This document shows, one piece after another, positions 52,282-61,758 of a DNA stretch of 64,000 nt (positions are counted from its first letter, which is position 1; each line of letters opens with the position of its first letter). The DNA comes from Mesonia sp. (GTDB lineage Bacteria; Bacteroidota; Bacteroidia; Flavobacteriales; Flavobacteriaceae). The stretch covers positions 62,001-126,000 of the forward strand of contig DTTX01000034.1 in assembly GCA_012964435.1 (NCBI GenBank). The letters are read 5' to 3'. The notes beneath the pieces are model-generated. The model was not told the DNA's origin, did no database searches, and saw nothing but the letters and a program-made list of their open reading frames with translations. The position numbers and the translations under genes were made by a program.

Positions 52282-53097
52282 TTACTCTTCAATAAAACGA
52301 TCCATTACTTTTTTACTTACTCCCATATTTGAGAATCCACCATCGTGAAATAAGTTTTGTAAGGTTACTTTTTTAGTAAGATCTGAAAATAAGGTAAGCG
52401 TGTAATCTGCACATTCATCGGCAGTAGCATTTCCTAAGGCAGACATTTCATCGGCATATTTAATAAAACCGTCAAAACCTTTCACGCCTTGTCCTGCAGT
52501 TGTTGGCGTTGGCGATTGTGAAATGGTATTTACTCTCACTTTTTTCTCGGTTCCGAAGAAATAACCAAAACTACGTGCAATCGACTCTAAGTATGCTTTG
52601 TTATCGGCCATATCATTATAATCTGGGAAAACACGTTGCGCAGCCATATAGGTTAAGGCTACAATACTTCCCCACTCGTTCATTGCATCTTGCTTATACA
52701 ATGTTTGCATGGTTTTATGAAAAGAAACTGCAGAAACATCCCAACCTTTTTGCGTCCAATCATAATTTTGATCGGTATAATGTTTACCTTTTCTTACATT
52801 CACAGACATTCCGATCGAGTGAAGTACAAAGTCTAATTTACCTCCTAAGATCTCTTGTGCTTTTGTAACAAGGTTTTCAAGGTCTTCAATTTTAGTAGCA
52901 TCTGCGGGAATAATTTCAGAACCGGTTTTTTCTGCTAACTCGTTAATAGCTCCCATTCGCATAGCTACCGGCGCATTAGTTAATACGAAAGTACCTCCTT
53001 GTTCGTGTACTTTTTCTGCGGTTTTCCAAGCAATAGAGTTTTCATCTAAAGCTCCGAAAATAATTCCTCTTTTACCTTTTAATAAATTATATGACAT
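52282..53097 (-). CDS. fabI: Enoyl-[acyl-carrier-protein] reductase (NADH), FabI
   Basis: Reduces trans-2-enoyl-ACP in the last step of each fatty-acid elongation cycle. It has GKRGIIFGALDENSIAW, the SDR-like FVLHSIGMSVNVRKG, and the catalytic Tyr-x6-Lys arrangement in YNDMADNKAYLESIAR, with the upstream Tyr in LTYMAAQRVFPDYN. VNTISQSPTPTTAGQGVKGF and FHDGGFSNMGVSKK follow. The 271-residue length is standard. It is a single-gene unit with its own terminator. Confidence 0.95.
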   Translation of the reverse strand: MSYNLLKGKRGIIFGALDENSIAWKTAEKVHEQGGTFVLTNAPVAMRMGAINELAEKTGSEIIPADATKIEDLENLVTKAQEILGGKLDFVLHSIGMSVNVRKGKHYTDQNYDWTQKGWDVSAVSFHKTMQTLYKQDAMNEWGSIVALTYMAAQRVFPDYNDMADNKAYLESIARSFGYFFGTEKKVRVNTISQSPTPTTAGQGVKGFDGFIKYADEMSALGNATADECADYTLTLFSDLTKKVTLQNLFHDGGFSNMGVSKKVMDRFIEE

Positions 53098-53143
53098 GGT
53101 TATATTTTTATTTTATTATGGGCGTAAATATAAGAAAACAAAC

Positions 53144-54796
53144 TTAGTTAAGTAATTCTTTTGCGTGGGCAATAGCCGATGCAGATTTTTCTTTGCCACC
53201 AAGCATTTCAGCCAATTCTTCTATACGCTCATTTTTAGATAAAACCGAAATATTTGTCTTAGTGATCTCGTTTTCGGTTTGCTTGTAAACTTTAAAATGA
53301 TGATTTCCTTTTGCAGCAATTTGCGGTAAATGCGTAATCGATATTACTTGCATCTCCTGTCCCATATCGCTCATAATTACTGCCATTTTTTGGGCAATAT
53401 CACCAGAAACTCCGGTATCGATCTCATCAAAAATAATCGTAGGCAGTTTGCTATAATTCGCTAAAATACTTTTTATGGCTAAGGTAATTCTAGATAACTC
53501 TCCACCAGAGGCTGCTTTTTTAATATCATTAAAATTTGCGCCTTTATTGGCTGCTAACTTCCACTCGATCGTATCTAAACCTTTTGGAGTAAAGTTTGAA
53601 GTATGCGCTAATTCTACTTTTAACTTTGCATCGGGCATTCCTACTTGAGTAAGAATTTTCTCGACTGAAGTTTGAAACTGCGGAATTACCTTTTTACGAT
53701 TCTCATAGATTTTCTTCGCTATATTTTGAGTCGCTGTTTTCGCTTTTGCAATACGATCGTTCAATGCTGAAATTTCTTCTTCAGCGTTTTCTGAAGTCGC
53801 TACTTTTTGCGCTAATTCTTCTTGCAACTGAAGTAATTCTTCTACCGAATCGATATGATGCTTTTTCTGTAAACTATATAATTGCTGAAGTTTATCGTTT
53901 ACAAAACTTAAGGTTTCAGGATCGGCTTCTACTTTATTTTCTAAGCGTTCAATTTCTACCGACATATCTTCTACTTCGATCAAAACACTTTCAATACGTT
54001 CAGAAAGTGATTTGTATTGATCTCCGTAATTCTCTAGAGCATTCAATCTATTTTTTACTTCTTGCAAGATCGAAATCCCGCCAATATCTTCTTGTTGTAA
54101 ATGATGCGAAGCTGCTGAAAGGTTTTCTTTCAACTCTTCAACATTATTCAATTCTTGGTATTGCGCTTCTAGCTCTTCTTGTATTCCTTCTTTCAGCTCT
54201 ACTTCTTTTAATTCATTCAGCAAAAACAAATTATAATTATAAGTAGCAGAAGCTTCTTTTTGAGCTTCGTTTAATTCTTTTAATTGCTGAAGTAATTTCT
54301 GATAGCTTTTATAAGAAGCTTGATAATTTTGAAGTTCTTCTTTGTTACCGGCTAAAGCATCGATTACCTGAAACTGATAGTCTGCATCGCCAATAAACAA
54401 GGTATCGTGCTGACTATGAATATCGACCAATCGATTACCCAACACGGCTAACTTTTGAAGCGTAGCAGGAGTGTCATTAATAAAAGCTCTAGATTTACCC
54501 GATGGTAAAATCTCTCGCCGAATAATTGTTTGCGGCTCGTAATCGAGGTCGTGCTCTTCAAAAATAGCTTGAAGATCGTAGGCTTCAATTTGAAAAGTAC
54601 CTTCTACAACGCATTTTTTTTCAGGATTTCTAATCGCACTCAAATCGGCACGTTTACCTAATAAAAGCGACAAAGCTCCTAATAAAATAGATTTTCCGGC
54701 ACCTGTTTCTCCGGTTATAATGGTAAATTGATCTTGAAGTTGAAGATGAGCATCTTCAATTAAAGCAAAATTCTTTATAGAAAGTGATGTAAGCAA
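53144..54796 (-). CDS. recN: DNA repair protein RecN
   Basis: SMC-like ATPase acting in double-strand break repair. It starts LTSLSIKNFALIEDAHLQLQ, with Walker A ITGETGAGKSILLGALSLLL and DIHSQHDTLFIGDADYQ. A long coiled-coil region (about residues 160-370) is rich in Glu, Lys and Leu. The signature KAASGGELSRITLAIKSIL and Walker B TIIFDEIDTGVSGDIA are in the C-terminal half, then ISITHLPQIAAKGNHHFKV. The 550-residue length is normal. It is the last gene of a leftward run that begins near 59.6 kb. Confidence 0.96.
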   Translation of the reverse strand: MLTSLSIKNFALIEDAHLQLQDQFTIITGETGAGKSILLGALSLLLGKRADLSAIRNPEKKCVVEGTFQIEAYDLQAIFEEHDLDYEPQTIIRREILPSGKSRAFINDTPATLQKLAVLGNRLVDIHSQHDTLFIGDADYQFQVIDALAGNKEELQNYQASYKSYQKLLQQLKELNEAQKEASATYNYNLFLLNELKEVELKEGIQEELEAQYQELNNVEELKENLSAASHHLQQEDIGGISILQEVKNRLNALENYGDQYKSLSERIESVLIEVEDMSVEIERLENKVEADPETLSFVNDKLQQLYSLQKKHHIDSVEELLQLQEELAQKVATSENAEEEISALNDRIAKAKTATQNIAKKIYENRKKVIPQFQTSVEKILTQVGMPDAKLKVELAHTSNFTPKGLDTIEWKLAANKGANFNDIKKAASGGELSRITLAIKSILANYSKLPTIIFDEIDTGVSGDIAQKMAVIMSDMGQEMQVISITHLPQIAAKGNHHFKVYKQTENEITKTNISVLSKNERIEELAEMLGGKEKSASAIAHAKELLN

Positions 54797-54859
54797 TTCT
54801 CTGAACTATTTTTAGGTAAATATACGAGGGAAATTTTGCTTATAGAAAGACTAAGAAAA

Positions 54860-55750
54860 TTAATTTCTTATCGTATTCCATTTTGTGTTGTAAAGCGGAG
54901 CGATACGTTTAAGATTGGCAACTACTTCTGTTAGATTAATTCTCGGACCGCCACTAAATATGTTTTTAACCTCATCAGATTTTGCATCAAAAAAACTTCG
55001 CATCAAAATAGAGTTTGGTCGAGAATTATTTACTTCTCGCAAAGTCTGAATAGCTTTTACTATATTATTTTTACCCAATTCTAGATCTTGATACATCACA
55101 TCTAAACCTTCTCGATGGTAAACATATAAAGCTTGACGGTAATTTGTAAAATTATTAGAAAGTAAATCTGCATTTAATCTAAATCTAGACTGATTACCAT
55201 CTGAAGATTGCCAACCTTCCGCCCCACCTTGTTGAGCGGTATTTACAATTAAATTCGCTTCTTCGTGATACTTAGAACCTCCTTGTGGCGCAAAAGTATC
55301 TCCGTCGATCCCTAAAATAGTATACACATAAAATGCTACAGTCGACACTAAATTAGAAGAATATGTATTTGGATTATAATCTAAAGGTTGAAACTCGGTG
55401 TAACGAAATCTAAATTGATCGTCCTTAAAATTGAATATTGGTGTAGATGTCGTTGAACCATAAACAGGTCTCGATGCTTGTACTTGCAATGTTGCAGTAA
55501 AATAATCTGAACCATATTCAGTTACATTAATAAAGAAATTACAATCTATCTTTTCATGGTTTTCAAGGCTATTGTCTGTCCACGTGTTTTGATTGATCAG
55601 ATCTTCAACAGCACCTTCCAGCGTTTTAAAGATCGAAAGTTTTGTTCTACCCGTTTGCTCGGCATTTACGGTGACACTCGCGTTAAATTCTTGCGCAAAA
55701 CTTACCAAAGAGAATAAGAATAATAAAAGTGTAAATTTAATTTTCATCAT
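54860..55750 (-). CDS. DUF4835 family protein (PorD-like)
   Basis: A 296-residue exported protein with a signal peptide (ending LVSFAQE). Core elements are VTVNAEQTGRTKLSIFKTLE, DNSLENHEKIDCNFFINVTE, FRFRYTEFQPLDYNPNTYSS and a C-terminal LREVNNSRPNSILMRSFFDA. This matches DUF4835, which some annotations link to T9SS as PorD; I treat that link as tentative. Its 5' end overlaps coaBC by 14 bases. Starts at 55750 and 55747 are both possible. Two T9SS cargo genes nearby are consistent with the organism having the system, not evidence for this gene's role. Confidence 0.82.
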   Translation of the reverse strand: MMKIKFTLLLFLFSLVSFAQEFNASVTVNAEQTGRTKLSIFKTLEGAVEDLINQNTWTDNSLENHEKIDCNFFINVTEYGSDYFTATLQVQASRPVYGSTTSTPIFNFKDDQFRFRYTEFQPLDYNPNTYSSNLVSTVAFYVYTILGIDGDTFAPQGGSKYHEEANLIVNTAQQGGAEGWQSSDGNQSRFRLNADLLSNNFTNYRQALYVYHREGLDVMYQDLELGKNNIVKAIQTLREVNNSRPNSILMRSFFDAKSDEVKNIFSGGPRINLTEVVANLKRIAPLYNTKWNTIRN

Positions 55751-56939
55751 GGTAAATTACTTCATTTAAAATATCTTTTGCAACCTCTTGTTTCGATTTT
55801 AAATCAAATTCTTTAATTTGATCGGGGTAAATGATCTTTATTTTATTTGTCGCCGCTTGAAAGCCCGCACCTTTATCGTTTAAAGAATTCAACACAATAA
55901 AGTCTAAATTTTTTCGAGCTAATTTGCCTTTAGCATTTTCTACTTCATTTTCGGTTTCTAAAGCAAAACCTACCAAAAGCTGATCTTTTTTTGCTTTGCC
56001 AAGTGAAAGCAAAATATCTTGTGTTTTTTCTAATTCAATAGAAATTTCAGCATCAGATTTTTTAATTTTCTGAGGAGCGATTTGCTTCGGTTTATAATCT
56101 GAAACGGCTGCCGCAGCAATTGCCACATTCACCTCAGCGTAATATTGATGTACTTGCTCGTACATTTCTTGTGTACTCGTAACCCGAACCAGCTTGATAT
56201 TTTGATGTGTAACCTGTAAAGCTGTTGGACCGCTTACTAAAATTACTTCTGCACCGAGACTTGCGGCTTCTTCTGCAATGGCATAACCCATTTTTCCGCT
56301 AGAATGGTTTCCTATAAAACGTACAGGATCGATCGCTTCGTATGTTGGACCGGCAGTAATTAATATTTTTTTTTGGTAAAGCGGAAGTTGTGCTTGCAGG
56401 TCTTTGGTGATAAATTGAACGATCTCTTCCGGTTCTGCCATTCGACCTTCGCCGCTTAAACCGCTTGCCAATTCACCTGAACCTACAGGAATCATTTTAT
56501 TCTGAAATTCTTCTAATTTCTGGAGGCTCGCTTTGGTTGACGGATGTTTATACATATCTAAATCCATCGCAGGTGCAAAATAAACCGGACATTTAGCAGA
56601 AAGGTAAGTTGCTAAAAGAATATTATCGCTATGGCCGTTGGCCATTTTAGAAAGTGTGTTGGCAGTTGCGGGAGCGATTAGCATAAAATCTGCCCACAAC
56701 CCAAGATCGACGTGATTGTTCCAGGTTTCGCCTTCTTCGTTTGTAAAGGAAGAGACTACTTCGTTCTTCGATAAAGTAGAAAGGGTAAGAGGAGTAACAA
56801 ACTCCTTAGCTTCTGGAGTCATTACTACTCTTACCTCTGCTCCGGCTTTTATAAAAAGCCTTACAATATAAGCGGTTTTATAGGCAGCGATACCTGCTGT
56901 AACGCCAAGTAAAACTTTTTTACCGCTTAACATAGACAT
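55737..56939 (-). CDS. coaBC: Bifunctional phosphopantothenoylcysteine decarboxylase / ligase
   Basis: Two successive steps of coenzyme A synthesis. The N-terminal flavoprotein CoaC half has KKVLLGVTAGIAAYKTAYIV, the active-site WNNHVDLGLWADFMLIAPAT and the PVYFAPAMDLDMY region. The C-terminal CoaB half begins KILITAGPTYEAIDPVRFIG, with NHSSGKMGYAIAEEA, AAAVSDYKP, LVGFALETEN and KIIYPDQIKEFDLKSKQEVA. The 400-residue length is normal. It lies 4 bases after rpoZ in the operon. Confidence 0.96.
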   Translation of the reverse strand: MSMLSGKKVLLGVTAGIAAYKTAYIVRLFIKAGAEVRVVMTPEAKEFVTPLTLSTLSKNEVVSSFTNEEGETWNNHVDLGLWADFMLIAPATANTLSKMANGHSDNILLATYLSAKCPVYFAPAMDLDMYKHPSTKASLQKLEEFQNKMIPVGSGELASGLSGEGRMAEPEEIVQFITKDLQAQLPLYQKKILITAGPTYEAIDPVRFIGNHSSGKMGYAIAEEAASLGAEVILVSGPTALQVTHQNIKLVRVTSTQEMYEQVHQYYAEVNVAIAAAAVSDYKPKQIAPQKIKKSDAEISIELEKTQDILLSLGKAKKDQLLVGFALETENEVENAKGKLARKNLDFIVLNSLNDKGAGFQAATNKIKIIYPDQIKEFDLKSKQEVAKDILNEVIYHDEN

Positions 56940-56943
56940 CTTA

Positions 56944-57270
56944 CTAGTCTAAGTTACTTTTTGTATTTCTAAAGTAGATTTTATCTTCTAACCACTCTTG
57001 TACTGCTAACGCTTGTGGTTTAGGTAATCTTTCGTAAAACTTAGAAACTTCAATTTGTTCTTTGTTTTCAAAGATCTCATCTAAGCTATCTGTATAGGTA
57101 GCAAATTCATCTAACTTTTCTAAAAGCTCTTTTTTAATTTCAGTATTGATCTGAGTAGCTCTTTTAGAAATGATCGAAATCGCTTCATAGATGTTATCGG
57201 TAGGAGCATCTACTAAGTTTTTATCGATCGTAGTTGTATTTACAGGAGCTTCTGTTTTCTTTAAATCCAT
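56944..57270 (-). CDS. rpoZ: RNA polymerase omega subunit family protein
   Basis: A 108-residue protein with the omega-type segment NIYEAISIISKRATQINTEI and a Bacteroidota-specific acidic C-terminal extension (PKPQALAVQEWLEDKIYFRN). Omega stabilises beta-prime assembly. The assignment rests on the central helix and on the gene order bamD-rpoZ-coaBC, which is shared across Flavobacteriia. It is 3 bases from bamD and 4 from coaBC. Confidence 0.88.
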   Translation of the reverse strand: MDLKKTEAPVNTTTIDKNLVDAPTDNIYEAISIISKRATQINTEIKKELLEKLDEFATYTDSLDEIFENKEQIEVSKFYERLPKPQALAVQEWLEDKIYFRNTKSNLD

Positions 57271-57273
57271 AAT

Positions 57274-58101
57274 TTATGAATTAGAATTAGTGTTATTTGT
57301 TTGTAATCTTTCTTCTATATCTTCTAAATGAGCATTTGCTTGTTGAACAAATTCTCCTTCAGGATAATACTTCATATAATCTTCGTAATATTCTTGAGCA
57401 ACTTTTAAACGCTCAGGAACTAAAACTGCATAACTATTGATCGCTAATAAATAAGCCGAATCTAATTTGTAGAAATAGGCTTTTTCTAAATAATCTGAAC
57501 CGGGATTGTCTTCAATAAAGTTATTTAACGCAGCAATTGCAGCTTTATAATCTTCGGTATGGTGATATTGCTTTGCGATCTCGTAAGCCTTTTCATCTAA
57601 CTTATCTCTAAGATCGCCAACGTATTCGTTAGCATCACCAATATACTCCCCATCTGGATATCTAGAAATATATTCTTGAAATTTATTGATAGCTTTATAG
57701 GTTTCTGTTTGATCTAAACTGTATCTTGGAGAAACTTCGTAATAGCTTTTTGCACTTTTATAAAATGCTTCTTCGGTCTTTTCACTTCTTGGATAAGCTT
57801 TGGTAAAGCGCTCAAATTGATAACCAGAATCAAAATAACTTTCTAACTCATAATAAGTATTAGAGTAAATATAAGCTAAACGTTCTCCTTGTGGTTTCCC
57901 ACGGTATTGCGGAACGATTTGATCTAATAATCGAAGTGATTTTTTAAGTTTGCTCTTTTTATTCTCTTTAATACCTTGAGTATAAAGACTATCTGCCATG
58001 GCATATTTAGCCTTGATATCGTCTTCTTTTAAAACTTTTTGGTACTCACTACAAGCACCTAAAGTTAGTACACTTAAAAGAATAAAAGTTAAATTACGCA
58101 T
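57274..58101 (-). CDS. bamD: Outer-membrane assembly lipoprotein BamD
   Basis: Essential TPR lipoprotein of the BAM complex, which inserts beta-barrel proteins. The lipobox ends VLTLGAC, followed by SEYQKVLKEDDIKAKYAMAD. TPR-like repeats include YKSAKSYYEVSPRYSLDQTE, YEIAKQYHHTEDYKAAIAAL and the C-terminal LKVAQEYYEDYMKYYPEGEF. The frame reaches an ATG at 58113, but a promoter element at 58118-58125 would start transcription at about that point. The ATG at 58101 (MRNLTFILLS) is therefore preferred and gives 275 residues. Confidence 0.93.
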   Translation of the reverse strand: MRNLTFILLSVLTLGACSEYQKVLKEDDIKAKYAMADSLYTQGIKENKKSKLKKSLRLLDQIVPQYRGKPQGERLAYIYSNTYYELESYFDSGYQFERFTKAYPRSEKTEEAFYKSAKSYYEVSPRYSLDQTETYKAINKFQEYISRYPDGEYIGDANEYVGDLRDKLDEKAYEIAKQYHHTEDYKAAIAALNNFIEDNPGSDYLEKAYFYKLDSAYLLAINSYAVLVPERLKVAQEYYEDYMKYYPEGEFVQQANAHLEDIEERLQTNNTNSNS

Positions 58102-58117
58102 TTTTAAAAACATCTTG

Positions 58118-58125
58118 CAAAAGTA
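58118..58125 (-). promoter_or_regulatory. Bacteroidota -7 promoter element (TACTTTTG) of bamD
   Basis: TACTTTTG on the minus strand, 16 bases before the chosen bamD ATG, matches TAnnTTTG. It would drive bamD-rpoZ-coaBC-DUF4835 and perhaps recN. The -33 box is not obvious. Confidence 0.5.
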
Positions 58126-58201
58126 CTTTATTAATATGGATTATAAAAATTTCTATTTCTTTAATTTAAACCGTGATTTAGCGAAGATATTTTATAAAAC
58201 C

Positions 58202-59080
58202 TTAGTTATTTTCTTCTACAAATTTTGAAATTTTTGCAGTCAAATTTTCACTCGCTTCTACTAATGGCAAACGCACATAATCTTCTGCTAAACCTAATTT
58301 TTTAAATACAGCTTTAATGCCTGCAGGATTCCCTTCTTCAAAAATTAGATCGATCGCCGGAGCAATTTGGTAATGAATTTTATAAGCTTCATCTACTTCT
58401 CTACTCAAGCCTAACTGAACCATTTCTGCAAATTGCTTCGGAAAACCTTCTGCAATCACAGAAATTACTCCAGCTCCACCGGCCAACACCATTGGTAAAG
58501 TTAGCATATCGTCACCAGAGATCACTAAAAAGTCTTTGGGCGTTTGGCTAATCATTTCCATAGCTTGTACCATATTTCCTGCTGCTTCTTTGATCCCGAT
58601 AATGTTTTCAAAATCGTTTGCTAATCTTGCTACGGTTGCCGGAGACATATTAGAACTGGTTCTTCCCGGTACGTTATACAAAATGACGGGTAAAGTTGCC
58701 GCTTGTGACACTTTTTTAAAGTGTTGATAAATACCTTCTTGCGTCGGCTTTACATAATATGGTGAAACTGAAAGGATTGCATCAAAACCTTCTAAGTTTT
58801 CAGTTTTAATTTGCTCACAAACTGCTTGTGTGTTGTTACCGCCAATACCTAAAACTAAAGGCAATTCAGCATTATTTTCTTCAACAATAGTTTGTTTTAC
58901 TAATTCTCTTTCATTTTTATTTAGCGTAGCATATTCTCCCGTAGTTCCTAAAACTACAATATAATTAATCCCATTTTGTTTTTGAAAACGTACAAGTTCT
59001 TTTAAAGCTTCAACATCTACAGAGCGATCTTCTTTAAATGGGGTAATTAATGCCACTCCGGTTCCTACAAACTTTTTCAT
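58202..59080 (-). CDS. dapA: 4-hydroxy-tetrahydrodipicolinate synthase
   Basis: Condenses pyruvate with aspartate semialdehyde as the first committed step to diaminopimelate and lysine. It has the barrel motif [33 protein letters not shown], Tyr135 in [13 protein letters not shown], the Schiff-base Lys164 in [11 protein letters not shown], and [20 protein letters not shown]. The 292-residue length is typical. It follows the DUF6913 gene by 5 bases. dapB, the next pathway step, lies 52 kb away at 6 kb. Confidence 0.96.
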   Translation of the reverse strand: MKKFVGTGVALITPFKEDRSVDVEALKELVRFQKQNGINYIVVLGTTGEYATLNKNERELVKQTIVEENNAELPLVLGIGGNNTQAVCEQIKTENLEGFDAILSVSPYYVKPTQEGIYQHFKKVSQAATLPVILYNVPGRTSSNMSPATVARLANDFENIIGIKEAAGNMVQAMEMISQTPKDFLVISGDDMLTLPMVLAGGAGVISVIAEGFPKQFAEMVQLGLSREVDEAYKIHYQIAPAIDLIFEEGNPAGIKAVFKKLGLAEDYVRLPLVEASENLTAKISKFVEENN

Positions 59081-59085
59081 TGGTC

Positions 59086-59583
59086 TTATTGATTTATAAT
59101 AGCTAAATACTTTTTTAATTCTTTGATAAACAAACCTACTTCTGTTGCAGACACATTGATCTGTAAATCGTTTAGTTTTTTGTCTTGCTGCGAAAAGCCT
59201 ACTTTTATTTTTGCTGAAGTTGAAACTCCTAACAAAATAAGCTCAGGTTGTGGTGTTTCAAAATAATTAACCAACACATCAAATTGTTCTTGCTGAAATT
59301 TTGCCGCAGCACTTTCTGATTTAAAAACTCCTTTCCACCCAAGATCGCTTCGCTTAAAACTTAATACTCCTTCTTCTGTTTTCTCTGAGAATAAGATCAT
59401 TTCAACCTTATTGCCTAACGAAGAAAAAGCTTTTTTTAGTTGATCGTAAGCAATTTCACTCAGCACTTTTTCATCTAGAATAACGCCTAACTTATCGATT
59501 TGACGAACGGCTTTAGGACGATGATCATAGATGCTATTTTCTATGTATTTTTTTGCTGAACTTATTTTTAATTTCTGAAACAT
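59086..59583 (-). CDS. DUF6913 family protein
   Basis: A 165-residue cytosolic protein with [20 protein letters not shown], a central [20 protein letters not shown] and [20 protein letters not shown]. It matches the DUF6913 family that precedes dapA in many Flavobacteriia. No catalytic motif, signal peptide or membrane segment is visible. Its conserved position suggests a link to dapA or to the operon's regulation, but that is inference. A well-spaced promoter (TTG-N18-TACATTTG) lies just upstream. Confidence 0.8.
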   Translation of the reverse strand: MFQKLKISSAKKYIENSIYDHRPKAVRQIDKLGVILDEKVLSEIAYDQLKKAFSSLGNKVEMILFSEKTEEGVLSFKRSDLGWKGVFKSESAAAKFQQEQFDVLVNYFETPQPELILLGVSTSAKIKVGFSQQDKKLNDLQINVSATEVGLFIKELKKYLAIINQ

Positions 59584-59604
59584 TTACTTTTTATAACAGC
59601 CGCA

Positions 59605-59633
59605 CAAATGTAAGATTTCTTAAAGAATAACAA
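59605..59633 (-). promoter_or_regulatory. Bacteroidota promoter (TTG-N18-TACATTTG)
   Basis: On the minus strand TTG (59633-59631) and TACATTTG (59612-59605) are 18 bases apart, matching the phylum's consensus. The -7 box lies 21 bases before the DUF6913 ATG. This is the second of the two best promoter matches in the window. Confidence 0.7.
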
Positions 59634-59682
59634 TCGCATTCGCTTAGGATTTTTCTTGTGCTAAAACTTATGAATACTACAA

Positions 59683-59712
59683 AAAAAGCTGCCTAAGTTT
59701 AGGCAGCTTTTT
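59683..59712 (-). terminator. Terminator after the M61 peptidase gene
   Basis: AAAAAGCTGCCTAA and TTAGGCAGCTTTTT form a 14-bp stem with a very short loop, about 24 bases past the stop. On the minus strand a T-run is part of the stem foot and continues beyond. Confidence 0.9.
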
Positions 59713-59735
59713 AAATATTTGCTAAAACTTAATTT

Positions 59736-61607
59736 CTAATTTTCTAACCAAGCTTTTCTAAGCTTTACGCGTTGATCGTCGCTAGAAAGCTCCATCTCTT
59801 GTAATTTGGTTTCTTTATCTGTTGGCGTTTTATAAGTCGCTTCTAAAGTTTTCTCTTCACCATCACGCTCGATGATCATGGTTACTTGATCGCCTTCTTT
59901 CCAACCGCGAGAACCCATAATTAAACCATATACGTTTTCGATATTATATTCGGTACCGTTTACAGATTTGATCACATCTTTTGGCTCTGCTCCTAATTCA
60001 TTTAAAAATGAGTTGAAAGCAATTCCTTCTCTAAAAAACAATTCTTTTGTCTGTGGATTACCGTCGATGTAAGGTTGTTGTCCTTTTAAGAAAACTCCTG
60101 TTTGCACTTCAGATTCTGTTTCTTCAACACCTACTTTAGCAAAAAAGTCTCCGTAAGGGATTGGTGTAGTTCCTGTGATATAAGTATCGAAAAAGTTCTG
60201 AATTTCAGGATAGGTTAATTCAACAATCGCCGGGATCAATTCTTCATCTTCAAATGGTTTATCTTTTCCGTATTTGTTGCTTAATTTCTTCATTAGATCT
60301 AAAATACCCATTTCGCCGTTACTTAATTCACGTAAACGAATATCTAAAGACATCCCGATTAATGCTCCTTTTTGGTAAACATTATAGTAACTGCTTTCGT
60401 ATTCTTCATCTAAAATATTTTCACTCATAACCGTAAATGGCATCGTATCGTCAAATTGTTTAGAAGAAGTGATTTTCTCAGACATACGATCGTAAAAAGC
60501 TTGATGATCGATCAAACCTTCTTTCACCTGAAATAAATTAGCGAAATATTCAGTTACGCCTTCATACATCCAAAGATGCTGAGACATTTCTGGGTCGTTA
60601 TAATCAAAATAATGAACTTCGTTAGAATGTACGCTTAACGGAGTAATAATATGGAAAAACTCGTGCGAAACTACATCTTTCATTGTTTCATTTAAACGTT
60701 CTAACGGCATCGATTCCGGAAGCACAACCGTGGTCGAAGTATGATGTTCTAAAGCTCCAAAACCTTGCGCATCTTGTGCATTCACATCTGAAAGGTATAA
60801 AAGTACCGCATAAACATCTGTATTATCGATTTCACCTAAAAATGCTTTTTGCGCTTGCATCATTTCTTTCATTTTAGGCGCAATATCTTCAACAGAATAA
60901 GCTTTGTTTGTTGAATAAACTTGTAATTTCACCTTCATCCCCTGCAACTGAAAGCTGGTTGTATCTGGTGTAGAATACATAATTGGATGATCGGTTACTT
61001 CAAAATAACGATTCACATTAAATTGATCGGTAGCATAAGTTTGCTCTTCATCGGTACCAACGGCTACTTTTTTTAAGGAAGTTCCTGCGATTAGATCTTT
61101 TGGGTGCTTAATCACTAATTGGTATGGTTTTTCAGACATTCCGTCGAAATAACCTACAAATCCGTGTAAATTCAGCATAAAATTTTCACCGGCTTTAATA
61201 TTTGTTCCGGCTGGTGAGAAAACACCTTCTTCCCCTTCAATATCGTAAGAATCGTTTACCCAATAAGTAACTTTATCTAATGCGGTTGCGTTGCTAATTT
61301 TCCAAGAATTATCATCTAATTTGGTAACGCTTAATTCATTTCCTTTATAATCGATCGCTTTTACACCTTCTATAAATTGTCCGTAATTATCGGTAGAATA
61401 AGTTCCCGGTACGGTTTTCGGAATGTAAAATGTAGTTTCTTCGGTAGTAAATTTTCCAGGATCTACACTTACCATGACTTTATCGTCGTCGACATTCACT
61501 AAATCTAAATTGGCAACTACTAAATCGCTGTTTGTGTGTTGTTGCGTTGATTTACAACCTACTAAGGTTGCGATCGCAGCAACTGCATAAATTATTTTTT
61601 TCATCAA
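59736..61607 (-). CDS. M61 family metallopeptidase with PDZ domain, lipoprotein
   Basis: A 623-residue zinc aminopeptidase-like protein (glycyl aminopeptidase family). The lipobox ends IATLVGC (Cys18). An N-terminal beta domain (residues ~30-200) leads to the catalytic domain with HEFFH (315-319) in VVSHEFFHIITPLSVHS and the downstream zinc-ligand segment MYEGVTEYFANLF. A PDZ-like domain near residues 515-600 (FNSFLNELGAEPKDVIKSVN, GDQVTMIIERDGEE) follows. It probably processes peptides in the periplasm or at the outer membrane. It stands alone, divergent from the 5'-nucleotidase genes. Confidence 0.93.
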   Translation of the reverse strand: MMKKIIYAVAAIATLVGCKSTQQHTNSDLVVANLDLVNVDDDKVMVSVDPGKFTTEETTFYIPKTVPGTYSTDNYGQFIEGVKAIDYKGNELSVTKLDDNSWKISNATALDKVTYWVNDSYDIEGEEGVFSPAGTNIKAGENFMLNLHGFVGYFDGMSEKPYQLVIKHPKDLIAGTSLKKVAVGTDEEQTYATDQFNVNRYFEVTDHPIMYSTPDTTSFQLQGMKVKLQVYSTNKAYSVEDIAPKMKEMMQAQKAFLGEIDNTDVYAVLLYLSDVNAQDAQGFGALEHHTSTTVVLPESMPLERLNETMKDVVSHEFFHIITPLSVHSNEVHYFDYNDPEMSQHLWMYEGVTEYFANLFQVKEGLIDHQAFYDRMSEKITSSKQFDDTMPFTVMSENILDEEYESSYYNVYQKGALIGMSLDIRLRELSNGEMGILDLMKKLSNKYGKDKPFEDEELIPAIVELTYPEIQNFFDTYITGTTPIPYGDFFAKVGVEETESEVQTGVFLKGQQPYIDGNPQTKELFFREGIAFNSFLNELGAEPKDVIKSVNGTEYNIENVYGLIMGSRGWKEGDQVTMIIERDGEEKTLEATYKTPTDKETKLQEMELSSDDQRVKLRKAWLEN

Positions 61608-61731
61608 TCAAGTTATTTTACACATAAGACTATCAATACGGCAAAAAGTTACATTAGAAGTCTTACTTTTTTTGAACGTAAAGATTAGGTTAGCTTTTTT
61701 ATTTTCAGCCAAAGAAAACTATTTCTCTTCT

Positions 61732-61739
61732 TATCTTTG
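61732..61739 (+). promoter_or_regulatory. Bacteroidota -7 promoter element (TATCTTTG) of the 5'-nucleotidase genes
   Basis: TATCTTTG, 19 bases before the preferred ATG at 61759, matches TAnnTTTG. No TTG box at the right spacing is evident. Confidence 0.5.
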
Positions 61740-61758
61740 CTCGTAAATTTATTTGAAA

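Noticed and set aside
53746..54246. 166-codon open frame opposite recN
   Set aside because: It lies fully inside recN on the other strand, has a low-complexity Leu/Arg-rich product, and no start context or family motif.
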